NCBI GenBank assembly: GCA_963836735.1
Contig: CAWIKP010000031.1
Coordinates: 124,001 to 188,000, forward strand
Direction: 5' to 3'
From: JACCXG01 sp963836735
Lineage (GTDB): Bacteria; Acidobacteriota; Vicinamibacteria; Vicinamibacterales; 2-12-FULL-66-21
DNA length: 64,000 nucleotides
The translations under genes were made by a program, and so were the position numbers. Of the stretch, positions 39,604 through 48,511 are shown piece after piece (the first letter of the stretch is position 1; each line of letters opens with the position of its first letter). The notes below the pieces were generated by a model. It was not told the DNA's origin. It searched no databases and saw only the letters and a program-made list of their open reading frames with translations.

Positions 39604-39691
39604 GAGTCAGCTCGCCAGTTGGCACTTGGCAGTACCTGTGAGTTGGGTTAGCTCGTCGCCGAGCGGCGATGACGCCAGGGCGGTGAACTTT

Positions 39692-40106
39692 TTACGCCGT
39701 GAATCGCTCGCGATGTCGTGCTCGGACCCGAATCACTTCTAGGCGCAGTGCCGCGACGCATTCGGCATCCGAACCGTGCCGGTTGGCTGCGGGTAAGCCG
39801 CAGGACGGACAGATCGGCACCGGGTCGGTATCGCGGCGCCCGGCACGAGTGATTTTCCGTCGTTCGTCCGCGCGCTCGATTCGGGGGCGGTCCGCGGGGT
39901 CCACAGCGGCCATGACGCTCTCCCGCCAAGACATCGCGGTGGCGCGCATCTCCTCAATCGTCGTGACCACGCGTTCCATCTTGAGGCCCGATGCGTCGTA
40001 GAGCCGGACATGGGCCTGGTTCCCCGGCACCTTCCAGGTACTCGCAGCGATGCGTGCCAGCACGCCACACAATGGCCAGGGGCAGGACTGGGTTCAGTAG
40101 GCGCAT
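39692..40106 (-). CDS. zinc-ribbon protein of unknown function, left copy of a duplicated pair (one frameshift)
   Basis: ATG 40106 follows AGGAGG. With one base removed near 40040 it reads MRLLNPVLPLAIVWRAGTH ... to TAG at 39692, ~137 residues. The middle (LYDASGLKMERVVTTIEEM) and the end (CPSCGLP...HGSDAEC) suggest a small two-part protein with a zinc knuckle. A paralogue with about 85% identical DNA lies at 49771-50280 in the same orientation. Function unknown; such proteins appear as scattered hypothetical genes in Acidobacteriota. Confidence 0.65.
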
Positions 40107-40306
40107 AGCGTCCTCCTGCTTGAGAACGCGTGGACGAGAGCGGCAACTGCGGCGAGCATCGAGACAAGAACTCCGACGATGAGAGCTTTGAACGGCTGAG
40201 GAGCGCGCACCGCCGCAAGAGTACCTAACTGACGCGGTCCTAAGACTATTGGACCTTGGGACCACATACACCGGCACCGTCACGCTGCTAACCCAGCGCT
40301 GCAGCG

Positions 40307-40546
40307 TCAAGGTAGCACGGTCAATGGCGGCGCGTAGAGGCGCGCCACCTGGCGCGAACATCGCGGGCAGCGAAAGAACAGCCGCCCTCGAGGCCACCCA
40401 CGATTCGGCCGAAGATGCCAAGCGGGATTCCAGTGACGCAGCCTTCCGTCTGCTGGAATGTTCACCTGGACTCGTCCTTCCGGCCCAGGACCATCGGCAC
40501 GGCCGTCCTCGAGAAGCAGGGCATAGAGCTCCTCGGCACGAAGCAC
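40307..40546 (-). pseudogene. zinc-ribbon protein fragment (CPRC type)
   Basis: GTG 40546 to TGA 40307. RGRLFFRCPRCSRQVARLYAP matches the first zinc knuckle of a widespread small family (pattern W/F-x-CPRCGRRVA-x-LY). The second knuckle should follow, but a TGA interrupts it: beyond the stop the frame reads RCSAGLA. A related gene is at 44984-45295. I take this copy as broken. Confidence 0.4.
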
Positions 40547-40703
40547 GCGGGCGGAATCCGTCCGTTCGGACCCGCCGAGCGCCCCAGCGGCCGGCTGGAA
40601 CCGAGACCCGGAGACGTTCAGGTGTTCGGTGCATCGCCTTTCCTCCCTGTTCCCCGCTTGTTCGTGGTACCGAAATCAACGGAACCCGGTCGGTGTCAAC
40701 GGT

Positions 40704-40731
40704 TTGACATGCTGCGACGTCGTTCTATACC
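40704..40731 (+). promoter_or_regulatory. putative sigma-70-type promoter
   Basis: TTGACA (40704-40709), 16-bp spacer, TATACC (40726-40731), 67 bases before a small ORF at 40799. Confidence 0.5.
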
Positions 40732-40798
40732 TTCTCGAGTCTGAATCGGGCTGTGCCTCTCCGCGAGCGCCCGTTACCCGTGGGTCGGGAGTTACCCA

Positions 40799-41029
40799 GT
40801 GGTGTGGTCGCCCGACCACGGCGACCATTACGTCGACGATGTCGGTTGGTTGCTAGAGGAGGCCGTCGCCAACATCGAGTCCGCCCTGGAGGAGTCGCCG
40901 ATCGAACCCTTCTTCGGCTCGGGCTCGGACTTCGAGTGTCGGCTGGTCGCGGAAGTCGCTGGCTCGTCACGGATCGGCCTTGCAGCCGGAGCTAATCCGG
41001 GTGGGAATGTGGAGCTCGGTCCTGGCTGA
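40799..41029 (+). CDS. small hypothetical acidic protein
   Basis: GTG 40799 has a GGGAG site 7 bases upstream and a promoter-like sequence before it. The 76 residues are acidic (DHYVDDVGWLLEEAVANIESALEESPIEPF). No family recognised. An open stretch in another frame further on (LDDLVGLSLRFLHEGVSLDD, to about 41199) could be its lost C-terminus. Weak support. Confidence 0.4.
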   Translation: MVWSPDHGDHYVDDVGWLLEEAVANIESALEESPIEPFFGSGSDFECRLVAEVAGSSRIGLAAGANPGGNVELGPG

Positions 41030-41280
41030 CGGTTCTGCCACGACGCTGCCGCGTGACCGAGACTCTCGTCACGTGCGTGGGGGAGGGCGGAGCCGTGCAG
41101 CGTAGTCTGCGCCAACCTCGACGACCTCGTCGGCCTGTCACTTCGGTTCCTGCACGAGGGTGTGAGTCTGGACGATGTCGCAGCGGACCCCGCGTAGTTG
41201 GAAGGGCAAGGCGAATTGAGCAGCGGTGATGGTTGGAGCGAGCTCGTTGTTGCTGATCAATTATCGAATGCGAAAGCCGA

Positions 41281-41640
41281 TTAGGGTGACCCGCAAACGT
41301 TCCGGATCGCGGCGAGCAGCGTAGCGACAGTCGCGGGCTTGCTCAAGCACGACATCCCGGTTTGTCGCTCGATAACGTCTGTGCGTTCGCCGGCTGAGAG
41401 GCAGATGACGGGGACCTCAGCGAGCCGAGGGTCTTGCAACTGAATTGCCCGAAACTCGTAGCCATCCATGACTGGCATCTCAATGTCGAGCAAGATCAGA
41501 CTTGGCCGCCGAACCGCCAATTGCTCGAGAGCCTCCTGACCATTCGCCGCGACCATCGTCTGATACCCTTCGAGGGCAAGCATCTTTTCCAACATCGGTC
41601 GAACGTCGTCGTCGTCCTCGACGATTAGCACACACGGCAT
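41281..41640 (-). CDS. stand-alone CheY-like response regulator
   Basis: An intact 119-residue receiver domain. VLIVEDDDDVRPMLEKMLALEGY holds the acidic pocket, LILLDIEMPVMDGYEF the phospho-Asp, and CLSKPATVATLL the conserved Lys. The Thr/Ser switch position is LSAGER. No output domain and no kinase next to it; the nearest histidine kinase is at 50456-51817. It stands alone in a gene-poor stretch. Confidence 0.93.
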   Translation of the reverse strand: MPCVLIVEDDDDVRPMLEKMLALEGYQTMVAANGQEALEQLAVRRPSLILLDIEMPVMDGYEFRAIQLQDPRLAEVPVICLSAGERTDVIERQTGMSCLSKPATVATLLAAIRNVCGSP

Positions 41641-42020
41641 GGCTACGCCTTCCCCGGAATACTGAGCGACCTCACATCATACGCACGAAACCGATCATCG
41701 GCCATCTCAGCGAACCCGGCGCGTTCTACACGGCCAAGCCGGTCCGTCCAAAGGCAAGCGTCGTCGCCCGCGTGCGCCAGGCCCGCCCCGTGACAGGCCA
41801 CCGCCCCGCTAACGCTCACGCCGCTGGCGACGTATCTCGGTTCTGCTTCAGAGGCATTCCGCCAGCGACCGACCGGCCGCTTGCGTCATCGGGCGGGCTC
41901 ACCGCTGCCGTCATCGGGCCGTCGCCGTCCACACCCTCGTTCTGGCCCCCCTTGGCCGTTCGGGCTAAGCTGAGGCCACCTTGCTCACGAAAGAAGTGAG
42001 CGCACCTCATGGAGGATCAA
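41641..42020. other. gene-poor stretch with an inverted repeat before the selenoprotein gene
   Basis: No gene supported. GCTCAC (41983-41988) and GTGAGC (41996-42001) form an inverted repeat just upstream of the ribosome site at 42011-42015 and may be an operator or RNA hairpin. Confidence 0.4.
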
Positions 42021-42266
42021 ATGGCTCGAGTATCGGTTCGGTATTGCGCGTTCTGAGTGTCGGGCCTACATGCCGTCCGTGTGGCGGCACGGCTCCGTCG
42101 TGAACTCGGAATCGAGGTGGAAACAATCCGTGGCCGCTACGGTGGGTACAAAGTTCTCGTGGATGGCGAGACCGTCGTCGATGGCGGACGCCGGGTCACT
42201 CTTGGTGTGATGCCATCTGCCCCGAGGATCGTTGAGAAGGTGAGAGCGCACCTCGCCGGAGAGTGA
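42021..42266 (+). CDS. SelW/Rdx-family selenoprotein (in-frame TGA read as selenocysteine)
   Basis: ATG 42021 has a textbook site (GGAGG, 42011-42015, spacing 5). The frame reads MARVSVRYCAF, then TGA (42054-42056), then VSGLHAVRVAARLRREL and on to a TGA stop at 42264, 81 residues in all. Cys9-x-x-U12 is the redox motif of the Rdx family (SelW, SelT, SelH), and the rest fits it: GGYKVLVDGETVVDGG, then MPSAPRIVEKVRAHL. Just after the TGA a hairpin (42071-42089) has 7 pairs, a bulged U (42076) and loop GTGT, 23 nt from the UGA, as expected for a bacterial SECIS. It is likely a thioredoxin-like thiol oxidoreductase. A plain nonsense mutation is the alternative; the ribosome site placed before the TGA and the intact frame argue against it. 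Confidence 0.8.
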
Positions 42267-42363
42267 TGCACGCCGAGTGCTGGCAGAGTCCCGTGTCTCC
42301 CTCAACCGCTGGCGGAATGCACACCGCATCTAGAATATCTTCGTAGGAGCGCCGGGGGGCAGA

Positions 42364-42492
42364 TACCCCACCTACACCATCGCAGACGTCGTCCGTCTCC
42401 CGCAGGTCACCGAGCGAACGGTCCGCCGAGACATCGCTTCAGGTGTGCTGCCGTCTGACCTGCCGCCCTCGATCCGCCACACCCTAGAATGA
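42364..42492 (+). pseudogene. remnant of a helix-turn-helix (excisionase/MerR-like) protein
   Basis: Open frame without a start codon: YPTYTIADVVRLPQVTERTV then RRDIASGVLPSDLPPS to TGA 42490-42492. The T-I-A-D-V-A-x-L-x-x-V-T-E-R-T-V-R-R-x-I pattern is that of excisionase-type HTH domains found on mobile elements. The N-terminus is missing. Confidence 0.45.
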
Positions 42493-43129
42493 GAGTCCTC
42501 CGTTCACAGGAGGACCGATCGGGATGCTGCTGCAGCGGCTGAACATCGATGGGGCCGAGCTGCGGTTGATCGGCCTCAACTCCTCCCTGAGATCAAGTCG
42601 GATTCGTCCACTTCGCTTCTTCTGGTAGGCGAAGAAATTTCGGAGCGGCTGCGCAGCTGCTCGGGATGATCAGCGGAGTTGTCCCTTGGGGCCGTTCACA
42701 ACGCGGCCGCGCGGAGCAATGCCCCTTGTGACGCGAACGAGAGGTATTTCTCGCCCTTCATGCTGCCGAAGCGGCGCACCGTGCCCGCCACGCGCTCTCA
42801 ATTCATGGCGCCCTTGGCGTCTCACGGTGGGACGGGCATCAGCCCCGTATACCTGTCCCGTTTTGCACACCCGTGTGCCGTTATGAGTTCACTTACCGTA
42901 AGTATCCGCCGGCAGGGTTGTTAGGCGGCGTTCTGCGATGCACCGCTGTCCCGATACGGCACATGTGGGGGCTGAGACACGACGGAAGTGAATGCCCCGA
43001 AGCCTCTTCTATCGCAGCTAGTTAAGGCGGGGAAGCGGCAATGCACCCCACCGGGTGCATCGCTTGCAGTAGGCCGGCATCGTTCCGGGTCGAGTGCTGC
43101 GCGGACCCGCTAATCGGTTCAGGACTCCA
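42493..43129. other. gene-poor stretch
   Basis: No gene I can support. A perfect GTCCTCC/GGAGGAC inverted repeat (about 42496-42516) and short ORFs on both strands (for example 42670-42870, minus) have no recognisable domain. Confidence 0.4.
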
Positions 43130-43399
43130 ATGATCATTACCACCGACCCGCGGCCAGATCTACGACGGCGCATCGACGCGCGACTCGGACAGGGTGAGAT
43201 GCTGCTCGCCATCGCGACAGACGAGACAGCGAGAAATCAAGTGCGACTGGCCCTACAAGATCTCGAGGAAGCAACAGCGTGGCTCGGGCGCAGCTCCGGT
43301 AGCCGTCCAGCGGATTTGCTTCTCGAACTCGCTGGGTGGCGTTTGAACGCTGTGCAGGACATGCTGCGCAGACACGGCGCGGGCGGCACGATTTGGTAG
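43130..43399 (+). CDS. small hypothetical protein, member 1 of a duplicated family
   Basis: ATG 43130 (AGGA 6 bases upstream), 89 residues. DLRRRIDARLGQGEMLLAIA and ETARNQVRLALQDLEEATAW, then LLLELAGWRLNAVQDMLRRHG, suggest an all-helical protein. It matches a second gene at 46265-46530 (minus): MLLSIATHPAAREQVQLALRD and LVDLAAWRLNTIRDALR. Function unknown. Conservation of the protein pattern between two diverged copies supports it as real. Confidence 0.6.
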   Translation: MIITTDPRPDLRRRIDARLGQGEMLLAIATDETARNQVRLALQDLEEATAWLGRSSGSRPADLLLELAGWRLNAVQDMLRRHGAGGTIW

Positions 43400-43624
43400 C
43401 TGGTATCGACCCCCGGTGAGCGCCAGCGACTGATGCCTTGACGAATCGCATCTCGGCGGCCTCACCGAAACACTTCGTTCAGTTCGAGAGATCAGAACCG
43501 GCGCGCTGGCGGAAACCTCGTGCGCAGTCTCCCCTTTGGATTGCGCGAGGAGAGAAGGAACAGCCAGGGCAACCAGCCAAAGCGCCGACAAGACACACGT
43601 CGTGCGTGGGGTTTTCCGTAACAC
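43253..43624 (-). CDS. possible exported protein fragment
   Basis: MLRKTPRTTCVLSALWLVALAVPSLLAQ is a good signal peptide in form, but no domain follows, and the second half overlaps the better-supported gene at 43130-43399 on the other strand. It may be the start of a broken secreted protein. Low support. Confidence 0.3.
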   Translation of the reverse strand: MLRKTPRTTCVLSALWLVALAVPSLLAQSKGETAHEVSASAPVLISRTERSVSVRPPRCDSSRHQSLALTGGRYQLPNRAARAVSAQHVLHSVQTPPSEFEKQIRWTATGAAPEPRCCFLEIL

Positions 43625-43821
43625 GTTTATACGACCTGAGTGGAAAAGGGGGGAATCGGCCCCGGGACAATCCTGCGGGCCGAGTCTATTGTGGGGCCAC
43701 TGATGCTTCCCGCGTTATCATCCTGATCACATTTATGGTCCGACCAACAGACCGACGTACAGTCGACCATATCGTCCTAAACTAATACGGCTTATTGTCC
43801 TGATTCACAGTCGTACAAAGG

Positions 43822-43850
43822 ATGAGGAGATCCCGGACGGATCTCCTCAT
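43822..43850 (-). terminator. hairpin terminator after the GYWKNH protein gene
   Basis: A perfect 12-bp stem (ATGAGGAGATCC / GGATCTCCTCAT) with a 5-nt loop, 27 bases past the stop at 43877 on the minus strand. The T-tract is weak (CCTTTG). Confidence 0.6.
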
Positions 43851-43876
43851 TCGCTGACTCGAACAAGACGAACGGC

Positions 43877-44756
43877 TTACTGCGCGTCGTTGCAGAACGG
43901 GCTGCCGTGATTCGCGACGTCGAGCTGCTTTTCGAGCACGAGCATCGTCGCGGGATCCCCGGACGCCAGCGCGTCGTTCACCAAGTCGACGATTTCTGAC
44001 AGCGACCACTGGTAGTAGATGCCGTCCTCGACGCTGTTCAGCACCGCCGCCACCGCATTGCGAAGCAGGATTTCCGCCTTCTGGGTCGGCGTGGCCCCGC
44101 CTTTGAACTTGAGCGCGTCTTCGAAGGATTTGTCGGCGAGCGACGCGGCTACGGTGCCACCAAGGGAGAACACGGTGCCAAGGTCGGTGTCGAGCGTGTA
44201 GGGCGATGGCCATGAGGACTGATGATTTTTCCAGTATCCGTGGCTGCAGCCCGCGAACGCCGGCAGAGACACCGGGCAGGTGACGGTGACCGTCACCGGT
44301 CGAGTCACTTCGAGATCATCGTTGCCGAAGTTGATGCCGGACCCGCTGAGGACGCTGAACTCCTCGTCGAGCACGTAGGTAGCGTTGCAGGGGGCGGCGC
44401 CATCGACATGGACAACGACGGTTTTCGCATACCCATCGGCGGCCGTAACCGGCTCCTGTGTGTAGTTTCTCGTCTTGTTGGCGAGCGCGATCACGGCGAC
44501 GGTATCGCAGCTCGTGGTGCCATCGCTGTGAATCGTCCACTCGGCGCAGGTACCAGACGTTCGGCGGATTCTTTGCTCCGACCTTTCCCGCGATGTTGTC
44601 GACGCTTGCCACGAAACTGCCGTCTTCACCCTGTACGATCGAGGGGTTGTTGGGCGTCACGGACACACTGAGGATCTCTCCGGCTGTCAACACAGTACCG
44701 GCCACAGCGAGCACGCACGCCGTCGAGACCGCTGCTCCGAACTTTCTGAGGCGCAT
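43877..44756 (-). CDS. secreted protein with GYWKNH motif, one frameshift
   Basis: ATG 44756 after AAGGAGC; signal FGAAVSTACVLAVAGTVLTAG. An Ig-like part follows (ILSVSVTPNNPSIVQGEDGS). After a repair near 44555 it goes on AEWTIHSDGTTSCDTVAVIAL, a Cys-rich strand region, then AGCSHGYWKNHQSSW, SFEDALKFKGGATPTQKAEIL and an end PFCNDAQ, ~292 residues. The C-x-x-GYWKNH-x-x-x-W motif occurs in many secreted bacterial proteins, usually of unknown role. It stands alone with its own ribosome site and terminator. Confidence 0.7.
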
Positions 44757-44983
44757 TGCTTGGGCTCCTTGCCTGATGTTCCACACGCGTGCTGGGGGAC
44801 GCGCGAGGGGCCGATTACACCGCTCCGGCCCACCGTGGTAAACGCAAGCGCAGCGCCACAAGCTCTACGATTCAAAGGTCGCGAAAACATCAATCTTTTG
44901 GCGGGTCTGGCGATCGGCCGGCGGCGGTTCGCCTCGGGAACGAGGAACTTGTTGTGACTCGGGCCACAGATTAGCTTCGGCTG

Positions 44984-45295
44984 TTGCGTGGCGCGATCGC
45001 GCGACCTTCGAATCGCGCGGCCCGACAGCCCGTCGGTGGTGTCCGTCGCTGGTGGCGCTGCCCCCGGTGCGGTCGACGGTGCCGCGTGCTCGCCGCGGTA
45101 GCCCCGGAGGCGGCCCATCGGATGTCGCGTCTGCCTCCAGGCACGCTATGCGACGGACTACCGACCCGCAGAACGGCCCCGGCGCAGCCAAAATCGCTGA
45201 GCGACAGCCGCAAGTACCGGTTGCGACAGAGTGAGGGAAGCCGCGCTCGCCGAGAGCGCCACAAGAAACAGAAAGATCACATGAAGAGGAGGTGA
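44984..45295 (+). CDS. zinc-ribbon protein, probably frameshifted
   Basis: The frame holds VRRWWRCPRCGRRCRVLAAV (first Cys pair), then loses the family; another frame near 45125 has CLQARYATDYRPAE, the expected second knuckle and tail. So one frameshift near 45120 is likely, within a ~100-residue protein of the same family as 40307-40546. Such genes are common near mobile DNA. Function unknown. Confidence 0.4.
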   Translation: MRGAIARPSNRAARQPVGGVRRWWRCPRCGRRCRVLAAVAPEAAHRMSRLPPGTLCDGLPTRRTAPAQPKSLSDSRKYRLRQSEGSRARRERHKKQKDHMKRR

Positions 45296-45298
45296 CGA

Positions 45299-45571
45299 TT
45301 ACCCGCCATGAGTGACACTATCCATGGATGTCTCCACGGCCTCGTCGAGCAGCCTCACCAAGGCGTCGCGCGATGTAAATCTTTCGAGCACCAGGTGAAC
45401 GGTCCTTGGCTCGTCATGCTCTGGCAGGACTTGCACGCCTAAAAGGTAATGCGCATGGCGCACCGTGGATCTCGGTTCAGATGCTGCCCATTGCACGTTG
45501 AAGAGATGCACCATGCCGTTGGAGATGCACACGTGCTGGTTGATGATCTCCGTACAATCCGATTTCGACAC
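45299..45571 (-). CDS. small hypothetical protein (90 aa)
   Basis: GTG 45571 with AGGAG five bases upstream. Sequence MSKSDCTEIINQHVCISNGM ... HLVLERFTSRDALVRLLDEAVE shows alternating strands and a C-terminal helix. No family recognised. The ribosome site and continuous codon pattern make it credible. Confidence 0.5.
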   Translation of the reverse strand: MSKSDCTEIINQHVCISNGMVHLFNVQWAASEPRSTVRHAHYLLGVQVLPEHDEPRTVHLVLERFTSRDALVRLLDEAVETSMDSVTHGG

Positions 45572-45758
45572 AGTAACTCCTGACTATCAAATGCCGAGCG
45601 CGACAAAACGCGTTGTGACTGTCGCTGTGTGGCAAAGTTCTCGCCGGGGCGCAAATGCAAGACTGCCGACACTTTCTCGTCATTGGGGCGGCCCAGTTTA
45701 CGGAGAACGAGTCGGACAATGTGCTTATCTAAAGCAGGCGCGGACGCCGCTGAACTAG

Positions 45759-45965
45759 CTACGCTGGCGTCATGTCCGCATCGGACTGAGCAGCGCCGAG
45801 CGCGCCGCGGTACCCGCCTCCTTGCCGACAGTCGTGCGGTCCTACGGGCGCGAGGTGTGCGGCGTCGACGTCGAGCTGATTCAAACGGCACACCGCCCCG
45901 AAGAACAGCGCGAACGGCACCGAGACGAGAATCCACAGCAGGAGTGCATACAGCACTGGCGACAT
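45759..45965 (-). CDS. small single-pass membrane protein
   Basis: ATG 45965 after GGAGG (spacing 5). One strong N-terminal helix (VLYALLLWILVSVPFALFFGAV) is followed by a ~45-residue polar tail, 68 residues in all. No family recognised. It lies upstream of the 90-residue ORF on the same strand. Confidence 0.5.
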   Translation of the reverse strand: MSPVLYALLLWILVSVPFALFFGAVCRLNQLDVDAAHLAPVGPHDCRQGGGYRGALGAAQSDADMTPA

Positions 45966-46264
45966 CCCTTCCTCCACTGTCCGACGACCCTTGAGCGAGC
46001 GAGTGGTGGTTTCAGCCAGCAAGCCACGCACCATCGTCCCGGGAACCCCGCCAGCAGCCGGAGGAACGGGTGCCTGGGACGCCAATTCCGCGTTTTCTGC
46101 CGGTTTTTTCTGCTGGAGTCTCGAGCTGGGTGGCCGGATCGCTGCGAGTCCGTGTCGGCTGTTGTGGTCGGGGGCAAAAGAGTATTGTGCCCTGACGATC
46201 AAATCATCTCGCCGTTCGGCACGGCATCGCCGGGGTGAGGGCCAATCCGTTTCGGCGCATCGGT

Positions 46265-46530
46265 CTACGGGAGCGCAGTGTTGGCCCCCCCGTTCCGCAA
46301 CGCGTCGCGGATGGTATTGAGACGCCAGGCGGCAAGGTCAACGAGCACATCTACTTGGCCGATGCATGCGTCGCGATCGAGCCACGTCAGGCTTCATCGA
46401 GATCACGCAGCGCCAGTTGCACCTGTTCTCTCGCGGCGGGGTGCGTTGCAATCGAGAGCAACATGTCGGCTTGTCCCCGTCGGGCTTGAAGGGCTCGTCG
46501 TTGCGCTTCGTTCGAAAGACGCATTCTCAT
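46265..46530 (-). CDS. small hypothetical protein, member 2 of a duplicated family, frameshifted
   Basis: MRMRLSNEAQRRALQARRGQ, MLLSIATHPAAREQVQLALRD, then a TGA after LDEA at 46387. In the next frame TWLDRDACIGQVDVLVDLAA and WRLNTIRDALRNGG run to TAG 46265. Aligned with 43130-43399 the two halves are continuous, so the shift near 46386 breaks or mis-sequences a homologue. The same alignment gives independent support for both genes. Confidence 0.55.
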
Positions 46531-47096
46531 CAATCTGACCGCCGCCAGTGCATGCAAGGAAACCAATCGTGGGAACGAACCGCGTTGAACCGCATCGCCG
46601 TGTGCCTCGGGAGGCAATATGCCGGAACGATTCGGCGGCGCTGTGCTCCACAATCGAGTGTCCCGGCTAGCAGTCGAAGGGCAGCCTTCTGATCAGCCTT
46701 CGCTCATGATGCGAGCGAAGAGTGTCGCGCCGTCGGTGCTTTCTCCGGATAGCGGAACGCAACCCGACCGAATCGATCACTCTTGAAGGTGGAACGGAGC
46801 AATCGCGGCTGACGGCGGACGGGCTGAGCGCGTATCTGTCGCCAGGTCGCCGCTGCCTGGAGTCATCGCGTCCTGGGGTCGGCGGCGAAAGCCTTGCGAC
46901 TACTGTCGGAGCTCAGGAGCAAGGCCAAGCCAACGCCCGAGACCTCAGCGACGTCCGTGTGCGTTATCGAACAGACACCATAGGTGCGGTCTGTCACCAT
47001 CTCGCGCTGCTGCGGAACTCCCGTTCGGCTGCCTCGAAACGCCGTGCGGCGACGTTCGAGGTTCCCCAACATTCGTTGCGATGCGACGCAGCGCTA
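46531..47096. other. gene-poor stretch
   Basis: No gene I can support on either strand. Several short ORFs (for example 46722-47195 +, 46863-47072 -) lack recognisable domains. Confidence 0.4.
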
Positions 47097-47219
47097 TCAG
47101 GACCGCCACCGGCCGCAGGACTGATTCCCCTGCCCGTAAACCGTGTACCCGCCTCGCGCGCTGGCGAATCCGTATCCCAGCAGCAGGCATGCTAATGCGA
47201 CAACGACGATCCGTTTCAT
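47097..47219 (-). CDS. truncated small exported protein
   Basis: ATG 47219 with AGGAG upstream. MKRIVVVALACLLLGYGFAS is a signal peptide, then GGYTVYGQGNQSCGRW and a stop at 47097-47099. The Y-x-V-x-G-x-G-x-x-SCG-x-W start is that of small exported proteins usually ~120 residues long (inferred from pattern), so this one is cut short or frameshifted. Confidence 0.45.
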   Translation of the reverse strand: MKRIVVVALACLLLGYGFASARGGYTVYGQGNQSCGRWRS

Positions 47220-47247
47220 GGGCGGCTCCTGCAGTCAACTGCAGGCA

Positions 47248-47803
47248 TCAGTGTGTCGATCCTGACTGACGATAGCAGGGCAACAGACTCAACGCCTCCG
47301 TCAGTCCATCGAGACGAAAAACATCGGTCACTTCGCCTTCCAGATCCCTCACGCGGATCGCCACCGCCTGGAATGACCCTGCCTCGTGTGTGAATCGCGT
47401 GACGTCGACCTTTGGCAAAAAGGTGCTTTTGTGACCTGTGGCGAGATTCCACAGCTCCCGCTCCGTCGCCGGGGTATCCGCGAAGCGGTATCGAACTATT
47501 ACTCTATCGCCCACACTGTTCATCAACTGGCCGAAGCTATACTGGACCCTCAGACCGTCAGGTTTGCAGTTCCACGCCAAAAAGGCGACCCGGTCGCTGC
47601 TCCCGCTCGCCATCGCAGAGGAGAAGGTTGCAATCGCGCTCCGATCCTCGTTCGTGATCGCATCCGTCTGCTTGAAAACCTGAAATGCACCGACGAGGAT
47701 TGGCTGTTGGCGATCCGGGGTTCTCCTGTGCGCGTGCGCGCTGCCCCACGCCAACGGTGATCACGGCAACGAGACCGAGGGCCAAAGCGACGGACTTCTG
47801 CAT
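47248..47803 (-). CDS. exported protein resembling the VasI/TagO type, one frameshift
   Basis: MQKSVALALGLVAVITVGVG is a signal peptide. A repair near 47730 joins it to a domain with VAFLAWNCKPDGLRVQYSF, VIVRYRFADTPATERELWNL, FLPKVDVTRFTHEAGSFQAV and VFRLDGLTEALSLLPC, ~185 residues. This order of motifs (a Cys strand, a paired W strand, a final G-L-x-x-A-L-x-x-L-x-x-C) resembles VasI/TagO-like exported proteins. No other T6SS gene is present, so the link is structural only. Confidence 0.5.
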
Positions 47804-47907
47804 GCCACCACTCAATGCAAGAGTCGTGTCGACGGCGGGGTGAGCAGCTACAACACGTTAGCGGCACTTCTCCACGGAAATGTTTGGCCCCAGCCACAAC
47901 ATCCTCC

Positions 47908-48333
47908 TCACTGGACCAGACTTTCCTGGCGACATCTGGCGACGTCACGGATCTCGGTTCTGCTTAAACCGACCCTGTGCGTGAGCCCCGCCTCGAATCC
48001 AGCGGTGTAGAACTGCTGCGATGGCAGCCGCTGCTTGCGATCCACAGCAGGGCTTGCCAGGAAGCTGCCGCCGTTCCATTGATAGCCCGCGTTCGGGAAT
48101 CGTCCGTTCCCCGGTGACCAGATGACCTGCCGCTGTTCCACTGACAGCGGCAGCGCAGGGCAACGGCGTAGTACGCGGCGAGCGTGCGGACGCTCTGCGG
48201 GGCGGCGGCGTGGGTGCGGGCTCGTTGAGGGCGTCTGCCGGGGAGGCGCTTCCGCCGGAGACGGTTTCGGCGGAGTCTGCTGTAGTCCTGGTGGCGTACC
48301 GGAGCATGAAGCGATCACGACGACCATGCTCAT
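47908..48333 (-). CDS. possible Pro-rich lipoprotein
   Basis: MSMVVVIASCSGTPPGLQQT has a short signal with a Cys after VVIAS, then a Pro-rich linker and a Gly/Ser-rich end. No domain recognised, and the frame may shift in the middle. Weak support. Confidence 0.35.
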   Translation of the reverse strand: MSMVVVIASCSGTPPGLQQTPPKPSPAEAPPRQTPSTSPHPRRRPAERPHARRVLRRCPALPLSVEQRQVIWSPGNGRFPNAGYQWNGGSFLASPAVDRKQRLPSQQFYTAGFEAGLTHRVGLSRTEIRDVARCRQESLVQ

Positions 48334-48511
48334 CACAGCGGCCCGCGACCATGTTGGTGGGTGGTCATGAGACCACCGGCCGAGTTCTCGACTCTCCTCC
48401 ACCTCTGGACGGTACGCCAAAGATGATCCGGTGCTTCCCTTCAAAGGAAAACGCTAAAATGAGTTTACTGCCCTACTGAGCGTACCATGCCGCCTGGAAG
48501 AGCGGAGATAC

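Noticed and set aside
40290..40310. TGA in the zinc-ribbon fragment as another selenocysteine codon
   Set aside because: The start is weak, no SECIS-like hairpin was seen, the spacing to the next Cys does not fit the family, and a second stop follows soon after.
47248..47803. Part of a type VI secretion system
   Set aside because: Only a loose VasI/TagO-like pattern is seen, with no other T6SS gene in the window.
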